64,000 nt of DNA from Hetaerina americana (lineage: Eukaryota; Arthropoda; Insecta; Odonata; Calopterygidae). The notes under the pieces are model-generated. The model did not search any database. It saw nothing but the letters and a program-made list of their open reading frames with translations, and had not been told where the DNA came from. Made by a program: the position numbers and the translations under genes. Below are positions 1-11,379 of the stretch, piece after piece. Every line of letters begins with the position of its first letter. Position 1 is the stretch's first letter. The stretch is taken from positions 2,713,001 through 2,777,000 of the forward strand of contig JAKTNV010000027.1 in NCBI GenBank assembly GCA_022747635.1, read 5' to 3'.

Positions 1-409
1 TAATTACTTTTTCCAGGGCAACAGGTCTTACTGGGAAACCGTAGGCGGCGCAGGGAATAAGGACTTCCCTTTCATTAATGTATTTTTAAATTGTTTGAAA
101 GGTGCGCAACATATGGGGGTTAGTATTAGCTGATCCTCAACTATCAAAATCGACGGTGTTGGTATGCTTGCATGTTGTCTATGCAACCGTATAAGACCTC
201 CTCCGATTGCATTCATGCTCTATTCGCCGAACTTGAGCAAAAGAAGTCTATGCACGAGTGAATCCTGGGTATGAGCGTAACGTTTTTGCCTGCGAAGCTC
301 TTTCAATTGATTCAGTAGCCAGACCAATTCATAATGGAATGTTATACCTTCTCGTTAGAGCGTAAGAGTGAAGGTATCTTCTTAATCTGTCGAACGAGAT
401 AAAATATGA
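1..409. other. No recognisable gene
   Basis: I see no domain, RNA gene or repeat match here. Short open frames exist on both strands but none resembles a known family. The segment ends where the TIR of a decayed mariner begins. Confidence 0.4.
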
Positions 410-1208
410 AGGTTCTCCAGAAAGTATCCTCCATTATGCTATAAAAAGTGCCCTGGTGGAATGGATAGAGAAAATTTATTATTTTCATCTCTTGGCAATA
501 TTATATCTGTCCTATTTCTATGCATATTCGCTAAATAGATTTAAACATTTGCCTATTCTCTGAACTAGTTTTCAAATACCTACAGAATAATATTCTGCCG
601 CCTTTCTGAGATCGCAGTCAACCGATGACTCGGCATCTTGGAAGTTCCGCGTCGAGACGAGCACAAAACATGTTTAGTAGCCTAACTTTTCAGTCGTGTT
701 TAAATACAACAATGGTCGTAGAAATATTTGGAATACCTTTCAAAGATTTCAGATAACGTAAAACGCCGGCTTTTCACGAACTTTTTTGTCCATATCCCGG
801 TGTCGTTCATTGTTCAGCACAGACAGGGGCGGCCACTTCTGTCATCATCATCATCATGGGCATTTGTTTTCACTCTTAAACGAACGGCAACACTGACGCA
901 CCACTCTAATTTCATTTGGGTCATGCAGAGCTTTAATTACTTAATGATGAATGTCAGCAATTTCGAATTTTTTTTTATCGTTACAAACCTTATCACCGAA
1001 CGGGCTGCTTATTTGGCAGGAATTTCAATTGTAATGTTCATTTTGACTCGCTATTGAATAAACAATTGACAAGCGGCGCGACCTTCCGACCACTGCAGCT
1101 CGAGGCGTACTGACCCACTGCGTGCGTCAATTCAGCGACCATTCGGCTCCCTCTTCCACTAATCCTCGCGCTGCAAGAAAACGGAGATCACTTTCTGGAC
1201 AGCCCCCG
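410..1208 (-). mobile_element. Decayed, internally deleted mariner (GGGCTGTCC lineage)
   Basis: The element reads on the minus strand. Its outer 5' end is the complement of the segment ending near 1208 (GGGGCTGTCCAGAAAGTGAT on the minus strand); its other end is the + strand motif TTCTCCAGAAAGTATCCTCC near 412. Between them, minus-strand remnants match the mariner N-terminal DNA-binding region, including an aspartate-rich stretch from the (ATC)n run near 841-858. These are followed directly by a C-terminal remnant, so the catalytic centre is missing. Stops and frameshifts make it non-coding. The same internal junction occurs in the copy at 38145-39110, so this looks like a copy of an already deleted derivative rather than an independent wreck. 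Transposition would depend on a transposase made elsewhere. Confidence 0.75.
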
Positions 1209-3929
1209 TACTTTGATTTCAGCCAGAGGGCGCTGTTGGGGGTCGGTGACCTCAGAACGTGTCTAATTCCACAACTGCTTTTGTGGAAAAAAATGGCGCG
1301 ATGAAAAAAAGTCGTTGCTCGTCGTTCCTTGGCTTCCGGAAAGTTAAACAGAAGCGAGGAGAGCGGCGAGTGGCATTCCAGCCATCTGAGTGACCTTCGC
1401 CGACTAGTAACGGCATTTTCAACGCTTTCCGTTTCGCTGGACCCGACCCATTACATCTTAGGCGTTGAAAATCCGAGGAATGGCATTGAGTTGCGCCTGG
1501 CCTCCGAGGGTCCCATCACACGCCCCCCCCCTCCGTTCCATTTTCCGGGCCCTCCGTCACCCCCCCCCCTGTTCCCCGTCGTTCCGAGGCTTCAGCGCTT
1601 CGTGAACCCGGGAGTGCCTCCGTCAACAGCCGCGCGAGGGTAAATTATGAGTCAGTCATGTCTGAAATAATTTTTCATAGCCTTACTAAAAGGGGTGGTG
1701 AATTTATTCGCTCATTTGTTTCAAATTCTCACAGTGTGTGCGCTCGTACTTAATGTGGTCGTTTTTTATGTTCACGCGCGAGTAGTGTTCTGGAAACTGG
1801 CTTTTCAATTTATGCTAACTGGCTAGAGAAGCGTGGAAAAAGCCGACGCAAAATTCGCTTTCTGCAGCATTCTTTGTTTTATAATATTCTTAACCACTCA
1901 TTTTTTTTCAATAGTCTTCTTCGTTATTTTTGACAAGTTTCACTTTCGTTAAAGATTTATTTATTCTAATGATGTCAGATAAGCGACTCTTTTTTCTGTG
2001 TAATACAACCGTCTGGCAAACAAAATCGAAAGTTCACTATCATATGCCGGTTGTGCGAATGATGATTTGACATTCGTTGCAAACATAACTGTTTTAAAAC
2101 TTCTCCCTGAGCCATCTTGTGTGGAACACTTGCGAAATGCCTTTTTGCGCAATGGACATGTTGTCCACCCGTCAAGTGTATACTCCAGTATTTACCTCTC
2201 CTCCAAAAAGCTTCGTGTTCTGCATATTTTTAATCCTTCAGCTGTATAAGAAAAGAGCAGTTGGAATTGTGGTGCATCACCCCTGACGCGCAAATTACCT
2301 AGAACTGGTTCGGGAATGTTGTAATGCGAAAGATGAGATTAACCTTGCTTACAAGAGAACGAGCATACATACGTTACATTCATAGCTACATATTGAAGGT
2401 CTAATTAGCTTTCATTCATTGCAAACGTGCAGCTGTTGCTATTCTTCGACTTGGATTTATTGTTACTCTCAAGATATTCCAGTTTTAATAAATCTCCAAC
2501 GACGGTAGTAGTGACCTCTTCTCTTCCCACACACAAAAAAAATACTCTGTCAACTCTGCTGCTATTTTTTTTCTTCTTAAATGCACGGTCAAACTACCGA
2601 CAAAGAAGCTGTGTCCAATCGGTTATTTTTACGGCAATGCAAAGGGAGGAAGTTTTAATGAGGATTATCGTAGGTCTTCCTCCGCCGTGAGTAAGGAACC
2701 GTCGAAGGGCGATTTTTCTCGCAATATTAACCGATTTAAACGGAATAAATAACAGGAAGGAGCAATAAATGCCGCTTAGACGGATTCAAGGAAGTTAAAC
2801 TTAACGGCGTAGGGTCAAATATTGTATCTGACCCAGTTCTGAAAAGTGCCCCATAAACTTCTATTAAAAGCCTTCCTCATATTTTAATGCCTTTAACGCC
2901 TAATAAAATAGTTCGCCTAATGTATTCTGCCACGCGTGTTCCCATATTGTTTCTTGTCATTTATTTAACTGCCATCGAGCGACGTAAATCGACCCTCCCT
3001 TCTCTCCAATCCCTTCCACGAGACAACCCCAAGGGTTTTGATGGGTTTTGGCGTCGCTTTATCACTCCCGTGGGTGCGAGGTTTTTGCGTCGACTCCTGC
3101 CGCAGAAGCAAAGGGAGCATTTTCTGAATTTAGACGACGCATCCATATTCCGACTCAATCGCGTTGCGATGGCATGTTTATATTCTGTTTTTCGTTGTAT
3201 TTAACGAACTTTTAAACTAATTAAAAAATAATTTCAGCTTCATACAGGTATGAATTATTTTTATTCCGTTGCATAATTTTTTTTTTCTTAAAATAATTTT
3301 CATTTATAGTTACGTCTTATTTGGACCATTTCTCTAGGTCATTCTTTATCCTGTGTGATATAGTTTTCACAATTTGCATTTCACGCTGGAGTCCGTGTCT
3401 CCATGGCGCGCGTGTTAATTCTCCAGCGATGTGTTCATTAACTCGAGACGAGAATGTGGGTACATTCCATTTTGGAGGATTTTTTAATGGTTTTTTCGAT
3501 TGCTCGCTCTACTATCGTGATCGCGAGTGGGACATAGGGAAAGGCATTACTCTTATCGATTAGAATGTCCATTTTCCGTAATTTTTCACTGTGGTCTTCC
3601 GTACCCACGTGATGTGAGAAATGCATGCCAAGGCGTCTGCGTTCAAACCGTTCTGGTTTTACTTTTCCAGCAGTTGAAACAATTTGCTCTTGAGTCTTGA
3701 TTCACGGATTCCCATTCTTCTCTCTCTCTAGTTTCTAAATATATACTCTCTAGTTTCTTGCATCATAAATTATTACGAATGCCACCGATGCTCAACAAGG
3801 CGCGCTCGGGATTAATGCCTGATTGATGCAAAATTACACCTCTCCTTAACAATTGCATTCCCACCAATGAATCTTCATCGTTCGTTTGATGAAACTAGGA
3901 AGGCCTAAACGGTTTTAAAGGTACATTTA
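1209..3929. other. Unassigned DNA, C-rich then AT-rich
   Basis: The first 430 bases are GC-rich with two poly-C runs near 1520-1570. The remainder is AT-rich with poly-T tracts. Open frames up to about 105 codons (for example 1329-1643 and 2887-3204 on +) carry no recognisable domain or compositional signature of a gene. I cannot assign any function. Confidence 0.4.
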
Positions 3930-4090
3930 TATATCACCCTACAAGACGCCGCAGGAGCGAATGGCGGGGGGTGTTACGTCACCACTCGTAAAAGAGAATA
4001 AAACCACATGGAAAATCTACAAGTTCATGCAAAAATGCACCCACAGAGGCGTAGGTATTCATGGGAAAACCTTTTTAACTTATACGTGCG
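3930..4090 (-). mobile_element. LINE family A 3' tail fragment
   Basis: This is a minus-strand copy of the 3' UTR shared with 9629-11165. It holds the diverged terminal hairpin (GGCGGGGGGTGTTACGTCAC on the + strand), then AGAATAAAACCACATG and the CATGCAAAAATGCACCC block seen in the copies near 28.6, 30.5 and 60.8 kb. The hexamer tail is gone and no RT sequence remains, as expected for a heavily 5'-truncated insertion. A rearranged mariner abuts it. Confidence 0.75.
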
Positions 4091-4096
4091 CAAATG

Positions 4097-4740
4097 ACAC
4101 ATCCAGTGTATTTTGAGGAGCGGAAGTATGGAGACGCGAGTTAAACAGTGTGCTGTATTCGAATTTTTGCCTTCACCTCATCGTCCGAGGTGTAATGATT
4201 ACTCTTGAGGAGATACGCTTTTGAGTGATTCGCCGGTGATTTTGAATCAAATCCCTGACGAGTTTGCGATGTTCATCGCCTGTGGCAGTGATCGGACGTC
4301 CGCTGCGTGTTTCTTCAACAATTATGGCTTTCCCAGGCTCGGAACCACGAAATGTTACTACCCATCGATTTACGGTAGACCTATCAACAGCATCGTCACC
4401 ATAAACAACCTTTAAACGACGATGAATCATCTCAATAGGTGTCACTTTTTCAGCAGATAACAATTCGATAACAGCAAGCTATTTAACTCGCGTTGACACT
4501 ACTAGAACTTTACTTTACTAACTCACTAGCTTTACTAGAATTACTATTGACTAGAATACATCTCCATACTTCCGATTCTTAAAATACACTGGATGAATGT
4601 AATGACCTCAAGCCTGCGCATGCGTGTTGGGGGGGAATGTTACTTCCACATGCCACCAGGAGTGCTTCTGAAGGTCATTTTTTTGTGGTCTACAAGCATG
4701 TGTGCATAAGTTTTCAGCCTACCCTCGTATTTATTTCCCA
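4097..4740 (-). mobile_element. Rearranged mariner (long-TIR lineage)
   Basis: The right end carries a long TIR, from near 4580 (ACACTGGATGAATGTAATGA) to 4740 (CAGCCTACCCTCGTATTTA), matching both ends of the copy at 58732-59655. The left end keeps only the innermost part (CCAGTGTATTTTGAGGAGCG) and abuts a LINE A tail. The interior is scrambled. Plus-strand start codons of the transposase (METRVKQ-like, from 4129) are followed by inverted C-terminal sequence (SDDEV-coding, near 4173-4190), then by inverted N-terminal coding sequence. The main minus-strand frame, 4173-4463, encodes a mariner DNA-binding domain with STVNRWVVTFR and ETRSGRPITAT. All three catalytic aspartates are absent. Confidence 0.8.
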
Positions 4741-5399
4741 TATGCTTTCTGAAAACTGTTCATTGGTTTTTGATCAACGGCCTAATCTTTGAGATCCACA
4801 ATTAAGATTTGTTTCGGCGTGCTGCAATGTTATACTATTCTTAGGCAATCGCCGTATTTCCGGCCTCATTACGGGCCATACATCGCTAATTGACAAATAA
4901 TATGCCGGCACTGATTGGACGAGAAGAGTGAACGCTGACTTGTTGGTTAGAGTGGTAGTCATTCATGTGATTCGAGCAATCATCGCGGACACTCGGAGGG
5001 CTTGGTGGCGGATGCCGCACTCCCGCCGGAGAACCGCCGGCAATGCGGGCTGATCTTTGATGCCGCCAGACGCACAGGGCGGATTAAATCTCTCTTTGGC
5101 TGATTTGTTCATTTTCGTTTGGTTAAGGAGTGACATAAAGTATAGAAGACGAAAGGAATAAACGCAGGCATCAGAACAGAAATCCCGAGTCTGATTCGAG
5201 GCACGATCCACAGGGCATTACATATAAAGGTGGTGTTCCATAGCACACAGCGGACATTCAAAAAAATGAGACGTGTCAGAGGCGAATGCTGCAGCGCTGC
5301 GGCGATGGATATTGAATGCAATGTGAAAGATGCTTAAATGATCTCCATTCACTTCAAAATGCACTTCCCACATTGGTCAACAAAGGAATGACCACATAT
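4741..5399. other. No recognisable gene
   Basis: This is unique-looking sequence between two mariner copies. Short frames exist on the minus strand (4963-5211, 5109-5321), without domain or repeat matches. Confidence 0.4.
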
Positions 5400-5986
5400 G
5401 GTTATTCTGGAAAGTATCGGGAAGAATTTCGAAAAAATAGATTTCCGATATTGCTGTAATGCCTAAAAGTTCTTTTAAGTACATCCCTTAAGGGTCTGCC
5501 CTTGTTTGCCCTTGCGGCTTTTCCTCGACTCGCAGGATCCCTGGTTGGCGGATTCCGGATAAGGGTACTCATTAAGGGTACGCGTGCAATCTTCATTGAC
5601 GGCTCTTAGGGCACCGTGGTGGTGTTGTCCTGTGAGGGAGGGAGGATATCACTTTTATCCGAATAGGAAACAGTCGGCCGGTGCCAAGCACCGGACTGTA
5701 ACTGGGTTGGGGAATCGTCGCGATGCCGCGCAGGTCTTCGCCATCAGACACTCGCGACTCCGCTCTCTCGATCATCCGTCCAAAGACCATCGGGAGGACG
5801 AGTTTAGCGCAGATCTTCTGCATCGCTAAATTTTCAGTGATATAATGGTGTGTGCACTGTCTTTTAATCAATACCAATGTACGATCTGCGATCATGCGCA
5901 CACTTAACCGACGGTCTGATTTCTACACTTCTCGAACACATCAGTATTAAAAATTTTTTACCGAAATTTTTTATTAAAACGGCACC
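5400..5986 (-). mobile_element. Non-autonomous mariner, GTATAAAAAGTATCGG lineage, copy 1
   Basis: The ends are imperfect inverted repeats (GGAAAGTATCGGGAAGAATT on the left, complement of ACCGAAATTTTTTATTAAAA on the right). The minus-strand frame 5593-5901 begins inside the DNA-binding region (RMIADRTLVLIKR, then ENLAMQKICAKLV) and runs through a junction straight into the end of the catalytic domain (IATIPQPSYSP, in place of IATIPQPPYSPDLAPADFF). About one third of a transposase gene is therefore missing, including the first two aspartates. The C-terminal exchange of residues continues in shifted frames to 5402. The same junction is found at 20.6, 35.6 and 42.7 kb. Confidence 0.8.
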
Positions 5987-8206
5987 TTCAATCTATCGGC
6001 AGTGAATGGTTGCCCGAGCATCTTTGGGATTCAGAGGCTTTAGACGCTCATCAACACCTCCAACAAGCCCAGTGCCCGAAAACCCAATCGCAGCATCCCA
6101 TTCTACTCATCACCACACCTACCCTTGCACTCCTCCCTCCTCCCCTGCTTAAACCGACCCCGCCCCCTCTCCTTCCCCCGCCCTCCCCTCCACCCATGTC
6201 CTCCTCCTCCCCAACAATGCTTTTCGGCATTTGATGGATGCGCGTGAATGCGTCTTTATATTAATGGGCACTTTGAAATGACATGAGTGACACCGACACT
6301 GCTCCGGCCTTAAGAAGTAGAAGTTGGATTGGAAAATTAAGATTGTTTCATTCATATCGTTTATTCATTTTAACACTGTGAAAACAAGAAGCATGGTTTC
6401 CGGTATAAATAAGAACGATTTAATGAGGAATATCAAAATAATAAACCACAAGTTTTTTTTCTCCAGTCAAATAACCTATGCTATGTAGAGCGTTAAATCC
6501 CTCGTGTTGACAAATAGCCGATTATACATAATACATAAAACCAGACAAACACAAATCTCTTTAACAAAACAAGTGAATCCTCATCCCATTTACAACCATT
6601 AATCAGCAAGAAAAAAATATATATAAAAAAAATTAAGCTATAACATATAATACCATACACCACACATAAATCAAATTTTTACATATAGTATTTACCTTAC
6701 ATCTATTCTTAAAAGTATACACACTGTTAGGAAAGGGCTCGAATATTTTTGCAGGTAAGGTGTTCCAGATTGTGTGAAGCGAAAAAATCACTATGGAAAA
6801 AGAGGCATTTCTCTAAATCCCAATTATTTTTCTAACTTGTCCACCTCTTCCCCTTATGTGTTTCACGCGGGATAGAATTCCTCTCTTTATTGCGAGCGAT
6901 CGTCCCACGGCCGTTGCAAGCAGTCGTGTGTGTTATGAAAGTTTTCTTTAGCTATTTAGCATGAAGTTATCGCATAGTTAAATGCAATTAGTGGATGACG
7001 TTGTGCCAAAGCTAGGTTATAATTTTCGCCCTTGCAACTTTCTTCATGAATAGGAACCGATTCGACGCTATATCCCTAAGTGTACTACTTCTAAATATTC
7101 TCCTTTCAGACTTTCTTTTCGTTTTAGTACGCAATTTTCAATAACCTAAATAAATTATCTAGGTTCAGAAAGTGTTTTGAATTGTTTGGCATTTTTTAAT
7201 CGTTTTGCTCCGTGAGAAAATCGCGGCTCCACCGTTTACGTATCTCCATCATTTTCCCTCCGACGTGGCACTCATTCATGACAACACACAAATGGCCATT
7301 TTGGCTCGTCACTCGGAAGCCATTCGAAGAAATATGACGACGGAGGCGTTCATTGAAGAGAAAAAAATAACAACCTTCGCATTGCGCCGCGGACTTCCGT
7401 CCGTCTTGATGGGGTCACGTGGGCGGAGGGGAGCGCCGCCGCGGTCGGACGGGACAGGTGTACGCAGCTGCGGGAACAAGTGAAGCACGCCAGCCGCCGC
7501 AACCCCCTAACCCCCCCCGACCTCCTGTCTTCGCCGCGCTCATTTCGAAACGTTCGGCCAACACCCCCCCCCCCTCTTTCCCCTCCCCCCCCGAAAACCA
7601 TTAAAAAGGGGTAATCCTCCCCCGCGACGATGGAATAGTTCCCGTAAACTGGACAGGGTCCGTAAATGGGAGAGGGGGTAGGGGGAAGTCACTCGCCGAG
7701 TCGATTGCGAGGGCCCTGGATGCCGACTGACTGCTGCACCACGCCGGGTGCTGGCCTCTCTCCACCGCACCCCGCCACTCCACTGGAATCCACCACGCCT
7801 GTAGTCAGTCAGCATTGGCCTGGTCGATGGTGTTGCGCGACACAAGTGGTAGAGGGGAGGGTTTAGGGTTCAGGGGTGGTGCGCGAGTAGCCAGAAGTAA
7901 TGTTCCGCGACTGATTGTTGGTTCCACCGCACCCAGGTTCTTAGTCAGCACCATCGACGGGGTTAAGACAATGTTGTAACCAAGTTCACCCAAATAGGAA
8001 GAGGGGAGGAAACCGACCCCTTCCCCCCCTTCGCCTTTCCAATTGCTCTGAGACTCTTTCCATGAGCATTTAAGATGTAGAGCTACCGGCTCAATAGGTT
8101 ACAGAATGTCGGCCAGGTTACCTCGAACATCACACCCTTAAAGTCTCTCCAAAAGGTTTCGAGGAGCCATCCCAGAGCAATAAATTCTTCCCTTCAAATA
8201 TCTTTG
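5987..8206. other. Unassigned DNA with C-rich and CpG-rich stretches
   Basis: A C-rich tract lies at 6110-6200. AT-rich sequence follows to about 7200. A GC-rich, CpG-bearing stretch with poly-C runs lies at 7380-7870. Overlapping open frames on both strands there (such as 7540-7845 minus and 7350-7601 minus) reflect base composition rather than coding. The GC-rich part could be a promoter or first-exon region of an unseen gene. I found no splice-linked coding sequence to support that. Confidence 0.4.
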
Positions 8207-8458
8207 AGATTTTTATTCCCTTTTTTGTATAATAAATGACTAATTTATTAGGTTAATCAACCCTTGTTTGAATTAAGTCTTCCTCCAGCATGTATACTAG
8301 TTTTCACGGTATTTGATATTTTTTTTACCGAATATTTTTCCCTTCTCCCTATCTCTCCAACATCTTCCCTTATCACCAACACTTCCCACCTGGTGCTTTG
8401 CACCCCCTGCCACACACGTTCTTGGTGAGTCGCGGGGTATTTAGGTCGATGTCGAGGC
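8207..8458 (+). mobile_element. LINE family C 3' end
   Basis: This 3' UTR is shared with 61680-62274 and with 16250-16995. Landmarks in order are GACTAATTTATTAGGTTAAT, GAATTAAGTCTTCCTCCAGC, the pyrimidine block near 8341-8380, and the terminal hairpin region CACCCCCTGCCACACACGTT...CGCGGGGTAT. It ends in a short GTCGATGTCGA tail. No RT coding sequence remains, so it is a strongly 5'-truncated insertion. The hairpin resembles those of families A and B. Confidence 0.75.
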
Positions 8459-8616
8459 TGTGGTGGGCCCAGGGAGTTCGGCCGAGGCCCCCATGGGCAC
8501 CACCTTGTCATCTCTTCCTTCGGATGTCAGAAGCGTGCCGCCACAGGGGTCGAGTGTCAATAGGGTAAGATACACCGTATGTGTGGGAGGGTTTCGTGTC
8601 GGGTGCACCGCCGCGC
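8459..8616. other. Short GC-rich spacer
   Basis: This sequence between a LINE C tail and a mariner remnant has no recognisable feature. Confidence 0.35.
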
Positions 8617-8925
8617 ACAGTACGCCTCGAGCTGCAGTGTCTGGAAGGTTATCTTTTTACAGTAGCGACTCAAAATGAGCCAACCAATTAGAAATCCCGC
8701 CAAATGTAAAAACCGTTTAATAATAAGATTTTCACTGGCAATAGACTTAAAACCTGCTGACATTGATGGGGAATTTTGTGCTGTGCACCGACTTGGTGAT
8801 GAGTGACAGTGTTTTGCGTCAGTGGTGTTGTTGGTTTAAGAGTGAACAGACAGATGTACATGATGTCTAATAGCTGTCCATCCGTCTGCGGTGGGCAATG
8901 AACTGCTTCAGAAAGCCCAGAGACA
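8617..8925 (+). mobile_element. Mariner fragment, GGGCTGTCC lineage
   Basis: Plus-strand similarity to the copies at 38.2 and 52.3 kb begins at GTACGCCTCGAGCTGCAGTG. It runs through the transposase start region (CCAACCAATTAGAAATCCC, then the GTTTAAGAGTGAACAGAC block) to near 8925. It is more diverged than the other copies, with many stops, and lacks both TIRs and the C-terminal part. It is an old, dead fragment. Confidence 0.65.
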
Positions 8926-9628
8926 AGTTCGTCGATTGGCTCCATCTTCATTACTTCATTCTTTTTAAGAAGTTTCACATCGTTGTGCTCTTCGGAAGAG
9001 CTTAGAACTACCGAAGGACTGCGCATCTGTGGTGTAACACCATGCCCTCGGTCCTTTCCTCGTGCTTTCTACCCGGGGGTGTGCCTTCCCTGAATCCCCA
9101 CATGTCCCCCTTTCGCCTTGACTAACACTTCAAACAAAACAACTCATCCGCTTGTCTGCCTTCTTTTGTCTCGTGTGTTTTACGAGTGCATCCCTTTCAA
9201 CGGCCTCTCATTTTCGCCCACCCCCTCGCCTCTTGTCAGCGTGTACTGCACGGGGCGCCCGCCACACACTGAAGAACATTCGGTAATTCGATCGCTAAAC
9301 GCTCTTCTAATATTCTTTGCTCTTGCGTTCGCTAATTGCTTTAGGTCGAAGCAAGTATCAGAATAATTTACCTTTACCTACCTCATTATCCTTTTTTACC
9401 TTTTACCCCTTCTTGACTTGTGGCGCTAGCCAATTTATTTCAATTTTACTTTGTTTAGAAAGGTAAACTGTTTACGGCTATTGGAGTTTCACATTTATTA
9501 TATATGTATTCACAGGAATTGTTCAAAGGTAAACGAGTACTTTCCGAACTTTATACATAGATATGATGCCTTCTATTCTTTGCTTAAATTGTTAATGTGG
9601 TATGTATGCTGGAGACCACATGGTATGC
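8926..9628. other. No recognisable gene
   Basis: This is a unique-looking stretch between a mariner relic and the truncated 5' border of the LINE A copy. Frames such as 9118-9366 carry no domain. Confidence 0.35.
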
Positions 9629-10647
9629 TTTTCCCACATGGTAAACTCATTCATAAATTAAAGGTCGCGGGTATAAACAAGGGCGCCATAAGTTGGGTTA
9701 AAGATTTTCTTTCAGAGCGGGAACAGAGGGTAGTCCTTGATGGCGCTAGTTCCGACAGCGTTCGAGTCACGTCGGGGGTACCTCAGGGAAGTGTGATCGG
9801 GCCGTTACTTTTCTTGATTTTTGTTAACGATTTGAACCGCGAAGTGAAAAGTAAAATTAGGATGTTCGCGGATGACACGGTGATCTATCGGGAGATATCT
9901 GGGGATGAGGATCGTTTTATTCTAGCGCAGGATTTAGATTGCATTACTAAATGGTGTTCTAACTGGGGATTGACTCTAAATTATAATAAATGTTCAGTGG
10001 TAAATTTCTTTAAAAGATCAACGGGATTTGCTTACAAATTAGCTGGAGGTGACCTGGCAGTAGTTGATACGGTAAAATACCTAGGTGTCACATTCACTAA
10101 AGACTTAACTTGGGGGACTCACATACGTAAAGTCTGCGGTCAAGCAAATAAAAAATTGGGATTCATTAGACGCATTGTCGGCAAAAGTGACTCAAAGGTC
10201 AAGGAACGTTGTTACCACGCTCTTGTAAGGCCTCATTTAGAATACGCATGCAGCGTGTGGGACCCGAGTGAAAAAGGTCTCATTCGGGAAATTGAGAAGG
10301 TTCAACGCCGGGCAGCCCGTTTTGTAAAAAATTCCTACGATAAAACGCAAAGCGTTACCGAAATGCTCATGGATTTGGGGTGGGAATCATTAGAAGAGAG
10401 ACGATTCAATGCAAGACTGAAATTATTAAATAAATTCAGATCCGCATGTTTCAGCACCGAGGTCTCGCAGATCATTCGTCCTCCTACATACATTGGTCGC
10501 TTGGATCATGCATATAAAATTCGGGAAATAGATGCCAGGACTAGCCGACTCAAGGACTCCTTCTTCCCACGGACAATACGGGATAGCAACTGTAGGATTA
10601 TAGATAGTAAAAATTCCACTTGCCACCCTTCAGTGTCTAAAAAATAA
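9629..10647 (+). pseudogene. Reverse transcriptase, C-terminal half (LINE A)
   Basis: The open frame that contains it starts at 9451, but its first ~60 codons are unrelated flanking sequence. RT homology begins near 9629. Visible motifs are GVPQGSVIGPLLFLIFVNDL (motif B region, from 9775), the catalytic FADDT (from 9865), LNYNKC, VKYLGVTFTKDLTWGTHI, RRIVG, VRPHLEYACSVWDP and QRRAARFVKN, followed by the usual basic C-terminal tail. Motif A with the first catalytic aspartate, the RT N-terminal fingers and any endonuclease domain are missing, so it cannot work alone. The frame is otherwise free of stops for over 330 codons, which suggests a fairly recent insertion. In intact elements this enzyme copies the element RNA at a nicked chromosomal site. 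Confidence 0.92.
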
Positions 10648-11165
10648 TTAGTTCTACTTAAATGCATGCTCCTCCACTAACCTTATGTGTTTTGTTATAA
10701 TAACCCATTCTTTCCGAATGACCTCATTCGTGTTCTGTTCATCTGTTTTTAAGTTTCCCTTTCAATCCCTCGTCCCTCTCCGCGGGGGGAAATTCCTGCT
10801 ACCTGCAACGTTGGGTCGAATTCCCTTCCTTTTACTGTCTCTTTGGGGGGTTGAGTGTTTTGTGGTGCATTTTCATGTGGTAGTGATGTTTCACATTCTT
10901 GCTTGTTGTGTCCTGGCTTGCGTGTTTTAGGATGGCTTTCGTGCTGTATCCTGGGGTGCAGTTTTTTGTTGTTTTGCGGTTTATGTGTTTGCATGAGTAT
11001 TGGATGGAGGGAGTTTTGCATGAGTGTGTGCGCTGCTGGGGTGTAATTTTCCGTGTTGTTTTTTGCATGTGGTATTTTTCGTTTTTACGGTTGGTGACCT
11101 AACACCCCCCGCCACACGCCCTTGCGGCGGCTTGCGGGGTATTATGTAGATGTAGATGTAGATGA
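9629..11165 (+). mobile_element. 5'-truncated non-LTR retrotransposon, LINE family A
   Basis: This is the best LINE A copy. It begins abruptly just after RT motif A (FPHGKLIHKL), as expected when target-primed reverse transcription stops early. It continues through the rest of the RT coding region and a 518-base 3' UTR. It ends with a terminal hairpin at about 11105-11140 and a tandem TGTAGA tail (about 11143-11165) instead of poly(A). Domain order and the VKYLGVTFT and LVRPHLEYACSVWDP blocks place it in the jockey/CR1/L2-like assemblage. The precise clade needs a tree. Truncated tails of the same family lie at 3.9, 12.6, 26.4, 28.5, 30.4, 32.1, 38.6 and 60.7 kb. Confidence 0.88.
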
Positions 11166-11379
11166 GACGCTTTAAAAGCCAATAGCCTGTCTTCCATTCC
11201 AACCGCTATCGCAGTCTTGACCTCTTCAAAACACTCTATTCAGGTATTTCTAAGTGGCGAGTATGAATTAAAATTTTGTTTGCGATTTTTTCCTCACACA
11301 CATGCAAGATGGGTGTGAGTATTAATCGCTTAGGCCTTGCGTATACCTCTACGAATTCTTGCAACCTTCCCGGTTGGAT
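11166..11379. other. Spacer without recognisable feature
   Basis: This is unique-looking DNA between the LINE A tail and a mariner relic. Confidence 0.35.

Noticed and set aside
6010..6234. Proline-rich frame
   Set aside because: It results from a C-rich low-complexity tract.
9451..9628. First 59 codons of the RT-containing frame
   Set aside because: They show no RT similarity; homology starts abruptly near 9629. The upstream codons are flanking DNA that happens to be open.
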